Positions 35,401 to 48,181 of a DNA stretch of 64,000 nucleotides are shown piece by piece. The first letter of the stretch is position 1. The number at the start of each line of letters is the position of its first letter. The DNA is taken from NCBI GenBank assembly GCA_037389465.1, contig JAZARR010000175.1, forward strand, positions 186,001 to 250,000. Reading direction: 5' to 3'. This DNA is from Baylisascaris procyonis (Eukaryota > Nematoda > Chromadorea > Rhabditida > Ascarididae). The notes beneath the pieces are model-generated. The model was not told where the DNA came from, ran no database searches, and was given only the letters and a program-made list of their open reading frames with translations. The translations under genes were made by a program, and so were the position numbers.

Positions 35401-38400
35401 TTTGCAGGCAGAAATACACCATCTATCTGTGATTAGAAAGCAAAAACCGCACAGCCATAGAGCCATATAATCCTTGCAACGTCCCTATCACAGATTTTCA
35501 GCAAAAAACCAACTAATAGACTGTTTTCATTTTGGTATTGAAGCTAATCATTGCTAACTATAACATCAGCTAACCTCAGAACTCCACCGTTTATTATTCG
35601 ATCTTGGTTTAACACTCCTCCCCAATGCCTCCATCTTACGTCGATAACTGCGACGATTTCTCTCACGTCGAGCTTCCCTCTGTTCATCAGTGTAACCACG
35701 TTCTTTCGCTCTCCGTCGTGCTTGCCGATTTTGCTCCTAAAGCATTTGTTACAATAACAGCTTTTATTCCAATCCCTTCCCCTTCCTTCGTTCACCAATC
35801 ATAACGCACCGTTCAGGCATTTATGGTCATCGCCTTATAGTTGAACGGTTGATAGAGGGTTCTGCTACAGCTCCCTCGCTCTAAACTGTACCTTCATTCT
35901 CTTTGAAGAGGATTAAAGAAATTCCACTAATCTCCCCTTATCTTTCTATCACACTGACATCTCTTACGATAAGCATATGTGAATACGATCTCGCTATTGA
36001 ATTATCATGGCTGTAAAATGGACGAAAAATATAAGCGAGAAAGGAAATACCAAATCTAAATTGACAATCAATCTATATCCTCTGATAGACAGTCTGCATT
36101 CAGCTGAGAAAACCCTTAAGGAAAAAAAGAGAATAATATAAAACAGGCCAACAGAAGCACAAATAGATGCACATCGCAATTGCTTCAATAAAACTCCCAC
36201 GATGTAATACAAAAAATGGAGGGCATTTTTGAAGATCAATTTGGGTGATAACAGAGGGACGATAAAAGATCAAAAGTGATATGCTAACAAGGCGTTTGGC
36301 ACGTTGTTCGGGAGTGTAGTTAGCACGCATACGACGATATCGCTCACGTTCCTTTTGTCGTCTTTCCTCCAATTCCTCTGGTGTGAGTGTCTTCTTTTTA
36401 TTCCACATTTCTTTCAGCGTTTTTGGGAAATTTTCCATCAATTGTTGCAGTTCAACCTATATGTAAAAATCTCATTAATATATAAGGCTTACTAGTACGC
36501 ATATAAAATGCCCTAGAATATCGTTCTTCTTCGGCTTTGCTGTCCCTCTAGCGCTCCATATCATCCTCTCTACCATTTCTCCTTATACATCCTCCACTCA
36601 ATCGTTCCTCATTACGTGACAGACCCTCCCCTCCCTCATTCTTCACTACAGATCCTCCTCTCTACCGTCCATCAATACAAATTGCCCTCGACACAGCTTC
36701 TTACTACAAAAACTTCTACCGTTCCTCATTACAGGTCATCCTCCTCTGTCACTCTTCATCACAGATCTTCTTTCCTTCGCTTCTCATCCCACACTTTCAT
36801 TTTTGACAGAAATGAGACCGAAATAAGGCGCAATATACTGCGGTTAGCCGTTCAATGAAAAAGTGGGAAAATGGCTAGGAGCTGGCATGATATGCGCTTT
36901 TTGCATTCCATTCATTGGACCAACTACTTCTGTCAATTACCGACAAATAAAGAAACACGCGAAACAAAGTATTCACATATTAGTCGCATAATGTCCACAT
37001 AATATCCCTCTTTTGTGACTTTGCCCTATACAAGATGCAACTCGATCGCTGGCAAAACAGAAACTTTTGCCCACTTTCAACCAACAGTAAGTTCTTTTGA
37101 TTTGAAAGTTAGTGGAGGTGACCATTTAACGGCACACACTACGTCCATCAAGGTTTTTAACTACCAGGATAGTGGTTATTGAGGTGAAATCATTGCAGAA
37201 AGAGACAGAGATAAAAGGAGAGAGGAAAAGACAGGCGAAAGGGGAGCAGGAAGACGCAAACAAACATAGACATAACTTTGCCATACTGCTTTTCATAAAC
37301 GTAAATTTGCAAATATGCATTATAACGAACTACTTATCGAACCTCTTCATAACCACGCCTGTAGAGGCAACGGAAGAGACAATGAGAAAGGATTCGTTTT
37401 GGACTGTTTTGAAATCATATTTTTCATGTAGATCCATATACATTTCACGGGTTATTGTTGGTAATTGTTTCACGGGTTATTTCTATCCCATACTTTTCAT
37501 TATTTTCCACATATTCTTCACATACGTCACTATGCTATGAGGTGTTGAGATTGTGTGAATCATCAAACCTTTTAACTGAATACCAACGGTCTTTCACAAC
37601 TCATTGAGCACATAAGTGCTTCATTTGCAATATGGCCTCTTGCATATCGACTGAGTGGAAATGAGAAATTTTCTCGATGAAAATAATCTAAGATCATTCC
37701 CATTCTTAAGAATCACTCCCCAACATAAATTATAAAGCGCACCGATTCAATGAAACAGTTCTTCGGCGATACACTTTAGGCATTCTTTGCAAAAAAATCC
37801 TTACGAAATTTGCCCTAGAAAAAAAAGTATAATAATTACGTCGAAGTATTCGAGCAAAAACGAAATTTGACAGTTGAAGGAAACTTTCAACAACGTTAAA
37901 AAAAAAAATTACCTCAACAACATCTCTATCATCGTCTGCTCTTGAAGAGTCCCAATATTCTCGTCTCTTCTTTTCTAATTCTTCTAATAGCTCCGCTTTT
38001 TTCCGTTCTATGAGTCGTGCTTTAGCAACCCTTTTTTGAGCCAAATATCGTTGTTTCTGCTCCTAAATGACATCGAATACACTTGAAAATTCATCAGCTC
38101 ATAATCAAACAAATTCCATATGCATAAATTTGAAGCCGAAAATGAAACACAAAAATCTGATTGCGGAACTGAAGCTTTGGTATTAGCATATGCGAAATTG
38201 TGCTTAAGCAGAGCAAGGAATTTGGTGGAAAATAAAAGAAAAACTAGATCCTAACAAGTGCAATACGACGACAGATAAAACTTTAGACGCACATCTATTC
38301 AAGGATTGGCATCGAGGTGACAGCTGACTATAATGGTGCTCGCATTCTAAATATACAAAAGTAGAAAACTAACGTTGGTTTCATTCAGTGCTTTCAAAAA

Positions 38401-41400
38401 AAATTGAGTTTAATCAGTAGTTGCATAAGTCATCGTAGCACTGAACTTTTACTTCTTATCAACTTAATACGCGAACGAATCTAAGAATAAACCGTTCTTG
38501 ATAGACATCGAAAATGTCCATATGTTAGAAAATTAACACGGTAATTATTCCCACTTCGTTCTACGCAACATCCACTTTAAATGATCACGAAAACTTACAG
38601 CAATTATCTCATGCAACCCTAGAAACGCTCCATCACTAAAATCTTTGCTACGAGACGTTCCGAATGCAAGTTCGCTAAATGTGTGAATATTGAAGTGAAC
38701 AATATTTGAGCAACAAACCGGGGTCATTCGTTCCATATACATTTTCCTATAGGCCCGCTGCTTTTCCGGATCTCGCTTACGTTTCCTCTTCCTACTACGA
38801 AGACGATTCCTTTCGCGTCGTTTTTCCTCAATCTGTTCTGTCGTTGCAGTTTCTGGATCGAGGCCATAACGTTTCAGCTTAGCCAAGACTCTTTGTTGTG
38901 AAAGGAATTTCCCTACCTATAGAGAAATGCAATCAACAACCCATTTGAATGCTTCAATTAATTGTCGAAATGCTGAACGACTTGGCTGACTGCTAAAACA
39001 TAAGGCATCGGTAGTTTCTTGGAGGCGGATTTGGTTTTGAGAGGAATCAACTTTTAGAACAACAGATTTTATAAATTCTGCTAGACCCAAACCACCTATA
39101 AAGACACAGACAACTTCGCAATAAATATTAGCATTTCAAAACGAATCGAATGAAACGAGATTCAGAATTCGGATGTCTTGAATTGCAACCACAACTATTA
39201 TTGCACCACTTACTAAAATAAAGTAGATTGAGCACCTTTATCATTTAAAACCAACATATCTCTATCGTTTTATCTCAACTGGATATTTAAGAGTATAAAG
39301 ACACGTGATCAACCATGCTTCTAAAATAACAGCAAATAAACCACAAAGCAATAAACCTGTTTTCTTCTTTCTGCTGTCCAAACCGACTTCCTTTCAGTTT
39401 TCTTTTCGCCCACTCTTGAGGAAATTCTTTTTGTTTGCTAAAAACTTTTCTTCCATCAATGAATTCGAACATGTTGACATGACCAGATAAACGGAGAACA
39501 AGAAAACAAAATGGAGCAATCTGAAACGCACATTCAAAGTGGCCGGCTCAGTGTCTGTCTACATATATGTGCAAGTGCACCGACACATGCATCTACAGAG
39601 TAATACATACACAATATAACTATCAGATGATGGTTGGAGACATTCCAAATTCAAGTATTATTTCCAATGATTGCAAAACATAACGAAAAAGAGATGCAAC
39701 TATGTGTCGAATACTCACCTCAGTACCGCCCTCAATCAACGATGCCGTTTTCTTAGCTCGTTTTAGCTTCACCACTTTCTCCAGCGACACAGAGTTATCC
39801 AACCTATAAAACCACAGAAATGATGTTATTCTATCTGTATAGTTTCTAAATGGTCGTGTACTGCAAATTTCATTAGCCCAATTCGATGCAGCACAACGAT
39901 GATAATAAAAAATAAAGGATGAGATTATTAAATAACGGATGAACAGAGACTTGCTTGTTTCGACGTATTCTTGAGCTCCTTCTTAAATTTGCATTCGAAG
40001 AAGATCGAGAAGACGCAGCTTCATTTATTTCCACTTCAGATGTTCCGCAATCTTCGCTTTCCAATAGCAATGCAACATTCTGAAATGGTGGAGGAACATA
40101 AATCACACAAGGAAAGATGGCAAATTGAGACGGCCAATCTCGAAACATCAAAATGAAGTGAAATTATTTCGAAAAAAGGAAGGAGAGGAGGGAGGCTAAG
40201 CGTAGACAACCAGGAGAAGAGGTGGTAAGAGTCAGAAGACGTGGTTCATGTTTCAGAACTTTGCAGTTACACTCTACATTTAAAAAATTCAGTAACGTTT
40301 TCTACAAATTTTATTCATATCTGTTATAGGTGAGTTACTTCTCCAACTTAAGTGTGATAAAGCAGTAGAAATTACGGAATAATTTCTTAGCAGTAGATTA
40401 CTCCCCACTACAGAGTTGAATCGTTCTTTTTTTTTTTTTTGAATGCTAATATTTTGAACCAACCTACGAAAGTCCTAAAGTTGTAATTAAGATTATAGGG
40501 TAAATTTTGGAAAGGGATTTGCCAAAGTTTTGGTAAATATAATCCGCCATTACAAGCCCGATGTGAATACTAGAATATGAATTGAGGAAAAAAATAAGAG
40601 CAGAAAAATCCACCGACTTTTCTCAACTGAACTTTTCCACGTACGCAGCTCTCTGATTTCCGGGCATTGTTTACAGTGACCCTTTTTGCGGGCCCCTTAT
40701 TCCGTTGTACCTTCCTAAAAAAGAAGCAGCAAATAAATATCTTCCCATAAGAATGCGAGGGAAAAAAAGCAGCTATTACCAAAAAAAGGACGATTAAAAT
40801 ATTCTTCAAATAAAACACACAGTCCGATCGGATGAGTGAAGGACGGGGATGTTCCATTTTTATTAAAACTATAGATTCGTCAACACGCTGGATCAAACTA
40901 GTGTCCAAATTTTCAAGGATCCATTTTCAATTGAAATACTGTTTCCTATCTATTAAGCATAAGTCTATATACAAATATTATTTCGTACATGTCGTTAAGT
41001 GCCTGTTATAATAAGTTATGTACGCCAATTTCAAAGACTTGGTACAGATGCAAAAATGCAAACCGATCATTTTTGGTGATACAGCCTAGGTCAGTACGTC
41101 TGCCGAAAAATGTGACAAAAAATGTTATAACATACATATAGGCATCTGCGTTAACAAATCGGTTACTATATAACAGAATACAGTGTGCACCTGGAGCTGA
41201 GGACAGTACAATACATAATCTAACTCCCCTCCCTGCAATCGAGGCATCTTCGCTAGTATCCAATAAATTCATTAATTGGGTTGCGCTGACTTGAATCCCC
41301 TTGCATTCCCGTGTGAATAACGTAAGAAACCAAATATCGTTGAGCCGGAATAGACTCTCTTGAGCAAAAAGTTTCGCAACAAAAATTCGGAGATTAATTA

Positions 41401-42453
41401 TTTAATCAGGCATAAAACAAAGCTTCTTTGAAGCTGCGATCAACTTCCTTTATATCAAGACCTTTACAGCTGTCCGGGATTTTGCTTGTATTTGCGGGTA
41501 TCATCCTTTGTGACTGCACTAATGCAAATCCGGACTGGATGATAATTCCAACGAAATTAAAGAATGAATGGTGCTAATGCTGTGAAGATGTCCTACCTGT
41601 TAGACTGTTTATGAATAGCTTTTTCTCCGGAGGTATTTGGCGCTGTGCGTGCTGTTTCCTGTGGGCTCCTTTTAATCAAATCTTTTGGACTCGCGACGAG
41701 TTCCCTGCAGCCATTGATGATTTATTTGGCAACTTGAAAGGCGCATAACGTCATCTGGCATTTTTAATTTTCTGATCAATTAGGCACGCAATTAGAAGGA
41801 GAAGGAAGGTAGTGGAAACGGAAGTGAATTTCACAGCGGGTTTCGGTGCCAGCTAACTTTTACAGTTCATCCCATTCAGTACTAAGGACTGCAAAGTAAA
41901 ACTTATACCACAATCATGATTAAAATATTTCGAGAAAAGTCATGAAAATGCAATGTGAACGGTTGCCGAGTGAAATTTTCAGTGTGGCTGAGATCAGCTA
42001 ATTGATACCCTCATCCTGTAAATTTCATTCACTTGATGCAATAAACGTGGGATTCAAAACGTATATCGCCATCAAGAATAAACTCGCGAGTCTCAATCGT
42101 ATGTTGTGTTGAAATAAACAGACAGATTAGGGAACCAGACGCCCATAATTACTTTTTAATTTTCAGTGAAAATAATACGTGAAAGAACTAGATGCTATAA
42201 TCCCATTTGTAAAGGTGGAAACACAACAGAAGTTAAAATTCTATAGCGATATTTGCGGATGTCGAAACTAAAACTGGGATTAGATATGAGAGAAAAATTC
42301 ATTTCGTGTAAAAATACAAGAAGCACCAAACCTGTCGATAAGCAATCGTTTGTGCATTCGTCGAGTTCTAACGCCACTTGCAGAAAGCTCTGAATTTTCT
42401 TTGTCGATCCCATGCTGATCAGCACTCATGCAGCTACGACGCTCAGGGATCAT
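27712..42453 (-). CDS. Gene A: Arg/Lys-rich STPR-like repeat protein, diverged relative of genes B and C
   Basis: Unrecognised by name. Twelve exons fit one frame (3501 bp, about 1166 residues): 42332-42453, 41597-41704, 40645-40714, 39937-40079, 39719-39803, 38719-38916, 37913-38062, 36289-36456, 35575-35736, 34708-35100, 29945-30109 and 27712-29448. The start ATG at 42453 is the first after an in-frame TGA. The N-terminus is polar with a KEN tripeptide (IDKENSEL) and basic patches. Exons 6-9 are extremely basic, with repeat-like cores MTPEQKQRY, YTPEQRAKRL and YTDEQREARR, the last two 24 residues apart as in STPR proteins. Exon 10 is acidic. The 1.7 kb last exon carries two further basic cores and a helical middle. 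Uncertain points: the ends of exon 3 and exon 11, and whether a small exon hides in the 4.6 kb intron. Exons 11-12 could belong to a separate transcript. A nuclear DNA-binding role is inferred. Confidence 0.75.
29945..30109 (-). CDS. Gene A exon 11 (start uncertain)
   Basis: HTSNSVPNVRAYKSTKDVGF through FCRNRRYRRRADLPPDVLAK to donor AAG|GTGATT. The stronger acceptor TTCTAG (start 30111) or one at 30127 is out of phase with exon 10; an AGAG shift to 30109 restores it. A missing small exon is the other explanation. Confidence 0.6.
34708..35100 (-). CDS. Gene A exon 10: acidic, Ser-rich
   Basis: 131 codons, acceptor TTGTTTCAG, donor GAG|GTAAGC. Contains EEAEEEVRIVLDDEENEDSP, a KRSCVIRRRK basic patch, and a more ordered end (RFVTAVLRPIEGGNVWYKG, EYRHLIE). 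No known domain recognised. Confidence 0.8.
35575..35736 (-). CDS. Gene A exon 9: basic repeat
   Basis: EQNRQARRRAKERGYTDEQR then EARRERNRRSYRRKMEALGR; donor GAG|GTTAGC. YTDEQR follows YTPEQR of the previous exon by 24 residues, close to the 23-residue STPR period. Confidence 0.85.
36289..36456 (-). CDS. Gene A exon 8: basic repeat
   Basis: Begins VELQQLMENFPKTLKEM, resembling VEELENLLRKTKDI at the start of gene C exon 6 and at an equivalent intron. Then LTPEELEERRQKERERYRRM and RANYTPEQRAKRL at donor CTT|GTTAGC. Confidence 0.85.
37913..38062 (-). CDS. Gene A exon 7
   Basis: Acceptor CATTTAG, donor GAG|GTAATT, 50 codons. EQKQRYLAQKRVAKARLIER then KKAELLEELEKKRREYWD: a charged, coiled-coil-like helix. 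Confidence 0.85.
38719..38916 (-). CDS. Gene A exon 6: basic region 1
   Basis: Acceptor TCTCTATAG. Encodes VGKFLSQQRVLAKLKRYGLD, a TEQIEEKRRERNRLRSRKRK basic helix and AYRKMYMERMTP, with the intron inside the repeat core at MTP|EQ. Candidate nuclear-localisation sequences (SRKRKRKRD). Confidence 0.85.
39719..39803 (-). CDS. Gene A exon 5
   Basis: Acceptor TTTTATAG, strong donor GAG|GTGAGT. Encodes LDNSVSLEKVVKLKRAKKTA and SLIEGGTE. Confidence 0.7.
39937..40079 (-). CDS. Gene A exon 4
   Basis: Acceptor CCATTTCAG; encodes NVALLLESEDCGTSEVEINE, a Ser run and RRSSRIRRNKQ. The donor CATCC|GTTATT is chosen because it restores phase to exon 5. Confidence 0.6.
40645..40714 (-). CDS. Gene A exon 3 (3' end uncertain)
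   Basis: Acceptor TTTTTTAG. Encodes KVQRNKGPAKRVTVNNARK. Three in-phase donors are possible (TGC|GTACGT, AAA|GTTCAG, AAA|GTCGGT); the first is listed. Confidence 0.55.
41597..41704 (-). CDS. Gene A exon 2
   Basis: Acceptor GGCTGCAG, donor AACAG|GTAGGA; encodes ELVASPKDLIKRSPQETART and GEKAIHKQSN, phase 2 in and out. Too short to stand out as an open frame. Confidence 0.65.
42332..42453 (-). CDS. Gene A exon 1 (start exon)
   Basis: MIPERRSCMSADQHGIDKEN then SELSASGVRTRRMHKRLLID; donor GACAG|GTTTGG, phase 2. Another frame is also open here (MLISMGSTKKIQSFL), but only this frame keeps phase with the next exon. An in-frame TGA lies 39 bp upstream. Confidence 0.7.
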
Positions 42454-45400
42454 ACCTTTCGCATTACACTTCCGAGCCCTACTTTCCGCAACTCAGATGG
42501 AGTGAGACGACCTATCAACAATAATGCCACACTCTTCGGTTCAGTATTACCCGTCCGTGCTTATTTATCACTGAAAACAAAATATCTATCAGAAGTCGAT
42601 CGATAGAGGCACACTAATGGTCAGCAGAAAAATAGACACTTCCACAGGATGGAGTGAACATACAACCATATTAAACAATGTTTCAAATGATAATCTAACT
42701 CAGTGGCAAATTGACGGTTTCATTAAATCGTCCACTCCTTCCACCACGCTACTCCCTCTCCCCCAAATGGAAGGAAAATTTCCAAGTTTCAATGAGTTTT
42801 TTTCAGAAATTAATGGAAACACGAAATATTTAAATATTGCAGTGACACTGAAACAATGGTGTCGTCAAAGAAGTCTTTTGGAACGATCATCAATGATCCT
42901 CGTCAAACGCTGATCAGCAAGGCTGAGCGTGGAGCGAACAGCGAACATCTTAGAAAATAGCAGAACATTACAAGACAGAGGAAGGAGATGATGATAGGAA
43001 TTCAGAATGCTTTTGAGAATATCGTTCCATGCACTGGGCGACTGGAAAACTCAATGTGGACGATAGGAAAGGAAGATTGCTGATGACAGGAAGCTTATAA
43101 GTGATCTAAGAAAAACAAAGAAAAAATTAAAAAGAAAACGATAAATACAATAAGTGTAAGTCGAATAAACTATTCAGAGTGTAAATAAATGCATTTAAAT
43201 GAATCAAGTATTTTAATATTTTGAAGTTTGCACTCTATAATCATTGAGATAGGAAAGCAAAGATGGCACCGATTAAAATCAAACAATTGAATAAAAGAAT
43301 AAGTTTAAGAAAAACAATTCATCTGCGATATTATTTTCGAAGTGCAAAGCGCAACTTCGACCATATAATTTAACAGAGTGGTTCAGACGCTTCGAATATA
43401 AACTTGTGTCTCTAGTTTAATTCACTGCTGACCACCTTCAACAATCAAATGCAATGTCCTATATAATCGACCCCTTTGAGAGGCAAGTTCTGGATACACA
43501 TCATCACCGATAGCAGTTGCATATCCGAGACAAGGGAAAGTGAGCAACTCCCCCTTGAAGCTGTGTTTGCGAAGCTTTCATCGACCACTAAGCTGCTTTC
43601 TTTGTCATGCAAAAAATCTTTCAAAACTATATACATCTACATGCAGACCTGTATACTTATACTATACACGCAAATGTGAAGACGAATAGAGCCCCGAAGC
43701 TTTGATTTAGGGTCTTTAAATGCGGGATATAGTTAATAGTAGCAGTGGGAAATGTCCCACCCTTGAAATCAAGTACACTCCTGCCCAAACATGACAATAT
43801 ATTGTTCAGAAGTCTCTAAACGTTGTTTACCGCTTTATATTTGTACAACGTTGCTGTCGGAAAGTCGTTCATTTTGTATGTCACAACATTTTCAGTTATT
43901 GTATGCATGTCTGAAGTTGAGTTACATATACAACCTTACCCTAAATAGATATGCACATATTCAATTCATTATGTTCATCTCCCTCCCCCTTTCCGTACTA
44001 AAAAACTCATTTGATAATGCTAAGCAAGGCTGAGATTAACGGGACCATGGAATTTCCCGTAATCACATTGTTTCTGAATCAGAAAATTGCTTACTTTCTC
44101 ACTTCATCGTATCCAGAACGTTGTACGCTATATTCATATACTTCCATCTCTCCTCCCCTTCACCATCAAGCCAATAATATCGGGTTATTTCTACTTGTGA
44201 TGTCCTATGAAGATAAATAAAGCTCATTAAATGGAATAAAATATGCCAACATAACGAAGTGTTTACATCTTAATCTTACTGTAGCAAACACTATGCATGA
44301 TTGTGCTTAACTTCATTCATGATCAGGTGTTCCACTACTACAGTATCCTTCATAGATAGAAACAGTAAGATGCACTAGTGAGGGGTGATGTGAGTCAGTG
44401 ACTAGATCATGGGTCTAGCAGTAGACGAAGTGTCATTTATAAGTATGCCTCCAGACGACGAGACTAACAGATTAAACTGCTGTTTGGTCAGTAGTCAGCC
44501 AACATATCTCAACGTTTCCGCGATACAAGTTGATAGCATACTAGAGAGACGTACATACAAAGAGAGATGCGAACACAATGTTCTCGAGGGTGTCTGTGTG
44601 TCGGTGGATGGTGTCTGAATGTCGGGTTTCTAAACGAGGCAAAACTATCATCATAGTACTAGAACGCGAGTGTCTCGAAGAAAAATAGCGATGAATCGAC
44701 GTTCGATGTGATGAACGAAGGCAAAAGGGCTGTCGCATATACCAACAGAGAGAATCTCTACACTGCAATGCGAGGGTGAGCCAAGCGAACCGAGAGCACA
44801 TCACCCAACACACACACAGACGCACGCAACATCATACTGCCAACACGCGTGCGCATTTACCACACACTATAATAGCGTGCTATTCGATGAGAGATTGATG
44901 AAATACTTTTATAGATCACCATTAAGAGGAGAAACCAGAGATGCAGAGAAAATTGATTTGATCATCACAAGATGAAGAAATAGTGAAGAGCAGACGAATG
45001 AGAGTGGAAAAGAACACTTTCAAGTAGAGACAATAAAGAAGAGGTGTAGTGCATCGGTCTTCTGTTGAAATAGTGCACAGCAGACGAACATAGATCGAGA
45101 AGAAATTGGTATGAGTGAAGCGTGCGTGCGATTTGAAACTCGTTGTGGTCTGATAGGGTGAGCATTGAAGACTGCAACGAAACGATAGAGACGATGTTGA
45201 GTTGTCATAAGCAGATAAATAGGGGGGATAGAATTGAAGAGGGACAATATCATGCTATAGAGTTCGAGGCTTTATATGAGTGCATAGACGTGACAATGCT
45301 CTAAGGCATCTGATGCACTTCACAAAAGACGACGAAAACAACATCAGAAACTTTCGTCTGATTCAGAAACCTTCCTCTCTCAAGATTACGGTATATTTGG

Positions 45401-47579
45401 AACATCACCTATTGCAGCCATCTTATTTGCGATCGCTTGCTAGTTACGATGCAATTGGTCAGCGGTAAATGTCGAGGAAAATGTGCACGCAAAAACTGAA
45501 TACTGCTAGTACACATATCTTTATTAAGATCACCACTACATCCCATGGAAATTGTCAGTGAATGGTCAAGTAATTCATCGATGGAGTTGTTGACCACTGG
45601 CTACTCATCCACTGATTGACCGTTCACTGGTTGGATCAGAACAGAGAGATCGAACCTGTTGAAGTAGTCGAATTCTACAGGGTACTCGGTATCTTCAGAA
45701 CGTTAACGATTTTACCAGTAATCACATTACTTTGTCATTTCTTATAATCCCTCAAATGAAAAGAATTTCCATTACGAAACTTGATGCATTATGTGTTGTG
45801 GAGATCTCCCAAAAGAGAACCTACTAAATTTTCTATTGCTCAACGCGTCATAAATTTTGCGTTCTAGTAATTCTTACCACGAATGGTTTGACTTCATGGG
45901 CACCGAACAGCAGGATAGTATCACTGCTTTATTCTTCGACATTAAAGAATGATGTGATGTGCGGCTTGAAGAAACCTATGAGGACATAAAAATCCATGGC
46001 GCAATCGACTGCAATATACATAACTAAACCAACACAACTTTAGAAGGAGCAGATGTCACGAGCATTTTTTTGAGGATGGTATAATATACATAAATGTCGA
46101 ATAAGCCAATTGTTTCTTTGTTGCTATGCTCATCTTCAATAGTCCTATTCGCACCATTACAAAATAGGACAATGCTCAATTATCATCATTTTGTATACTT
46201 CAATAGCAATAATCTCTCATAAAATAAAAACCGAAGTATTGACTAACTGGCAACAAACATTGCCAACCCGGCCAACAGTAACAAATATTATTATTTTTTG
46301 ATCCCATATATGCAGCTGCAATTTGTTGCAACTGCAACTGTAAATTATGCACATATGCAATGGTAATTTGTCCATTATGCACTTTCTCTAAGCTTTTCTC
46401 ATAAGCACATTACAATGCTAAAAGAGGGCAATAACGAACGATGAAGAAAACAACAAAATATGCAAAAGTGCCTATAATTGGTACATCATATCTTCGCATT
46501 TGTTGTATATATGTATTTGTCTGTCCGTCCCGTTCTTTGTGAGTCATAAAAGCTAAAACAATGATATTTGATGGGTGTGATCCAACAGCAAAACATAATC
46601 AGTATATATCTCCTTAGTTTCAATCTTACGCAGAACAATAGACCCTACAATTTTTTATCTTTCATATTTTGCTGATTTGACATTAGCGCCGTTCAAATTT
46701 CACTTAACTCTAATTTAACAGCTTCAATGAATGGCTGATAGGATTCAAAAAAACATTGAAAATTTCGTCTCTCCAAATGATTTCCCTTGAAATCAAATGA
46801 TTTTCAAATTTCCTTCACGACTTCCGATATTTATGCGTAATTATTGGACGTTTCGACTGGTTCCATTGCTTATGCTTATAATTTTCAAATGCCCCTATTA
46901 TATTTGTCCACCGCATGATTACAAATCATCTCTTTAAAACTCCAAATGCTGCAGTCAGTTCCAACCATCCCCCTTTCACCAGCTGAAAAGAACCCCTTCC
47001 TCTCCCCTCATTAACCTGGACAGCGATGGATCCATACTGCGCCTCAAATTGTTGTTTTTCTCGGTGACTGCATTTCCATCTGCAGCTGCGATTAACTACT
47101 TTATCAAGTAGAGCGTTTTTAAAAGTTCAGAAACCTTGAAATTGCCTATTTTAAAACCTTAATCAGTTCTTGTCTGACTCACATGATTTTATTAGATAAT
47201 GCGTATAAAAGCTCAGAGCAATACTACGTCCTCATGAAAAACATTATTATAAAAAAGTGCAGAAAAAGCTTCTCGAATCAGCGTTCTAAAAATTCTAGGA
47301 AATTTATTTTTCTCAAATTTAACAATTTTCGAATTTGTTTACGAGTCTGAAATTACTTTTTTCAAGTTAAAACTTTTACGGTGAATGTTAATAAAGGGTT
47401 CTAATATATAAGGCGCTGGTCGTTGAATGAAAAAAAAACGACATATAAACCGTAAAATAAATAAAATTACGTGTCTTGAGTGCAGTTTTTGCACTGTTTC
47501 GTTCCCTTGCATGGCAATGTTGAAAATTTGACTGGTAAACCTGCATAGCAATCATTCCCTGCCCAAAAAAATTTTTGCT

Positions 47580-47790
47580 CATGGACATGTGTGAAGACTG
47601 CAGAAGGAGCGAGGAGTGGAGTGAAGGCGGAACAAAGGAGACAGAGTTGAGGTGAAGAGGAAATAGAAGACCGAGGGTTAGGATTGGAAAAGAGCACAGG
47701 CAGACTAAAAAAGGGGCAACAGAAGGAAATGAGTGAGAAAAGGAGATCGAGAGCTGAGGTGGAGAGCCAATAGGAGACTGGAAAATTTTG
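47580..47790 (+). repeat. GA-rich (polypurine) tract
   Basis: About 210 bp strongly biased to G and A on the plus strand (e.g. GAAGGAGCGAGGAGTGGAGT). It produces a spurious Leu/Phe/Ser/Pro-rich open frame on the minus strand. Confidence 0.7.
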
Positions 47791-48156
47791 AACGATCCTA
47801 ATTGGAGATCCACATCGCCCTAGTGCCTCATGGGAAGCAAGTTGAGGCATAAATCTACGTTAATCCGATCGCGCACAATTCCTCCCCTTTGCCGATATGT
47901 GGAATTGCCACCCGCAGGTTATGTAAGGCAGCATATCTCAATTTAAAAAAAAAAAAACAGATTTTATAGCCCGTTGATCTCATCATTCCACAAGCCTCTC
48001 TGTTATCAATGAAAACCTATTGCCGAATAATAAAGTGTTGCAATGTTAATAATGTTCTAAAAAATGTGCATGCAATCCGATCCGAAAGAGTTGTTATGTT
48101 CAATCGGGAATAGAATGCCATCTGTATGAATCTCGAATCTCGCTGTGTTATGTTAA

Positions 48157-48181
48157 TTGTTACTGTATTCTACAGTAACAA
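48157..48181. repeat. Perfect 11-bp-stem hairpin, 3-base loop
   Basis: TTGTTACTGTA-TTC-TACAGTAACAA. Arms are exact reverse complements. Related TTACTG/CAGTAA words recur just downstream, as in the internal structure of small palindromic transposons; no terminal repeats found. Confidence 0.7.

Noticed and set aside
42328..42425. Alternative start frame MLISMGSTKKIQSFL for gene A
   Set aside because: Its donor phase leads to an immediate stop in exon 2; the overlapping frame starting at 42453 is consistent.
47388..47850. Two overlapping minus-strand frames of 141 and 127 codons
   Set aside because: Produced by the GA-rich tract on the other strand; Leu/Ser/Phe/Pro low complexity and no splice partners.
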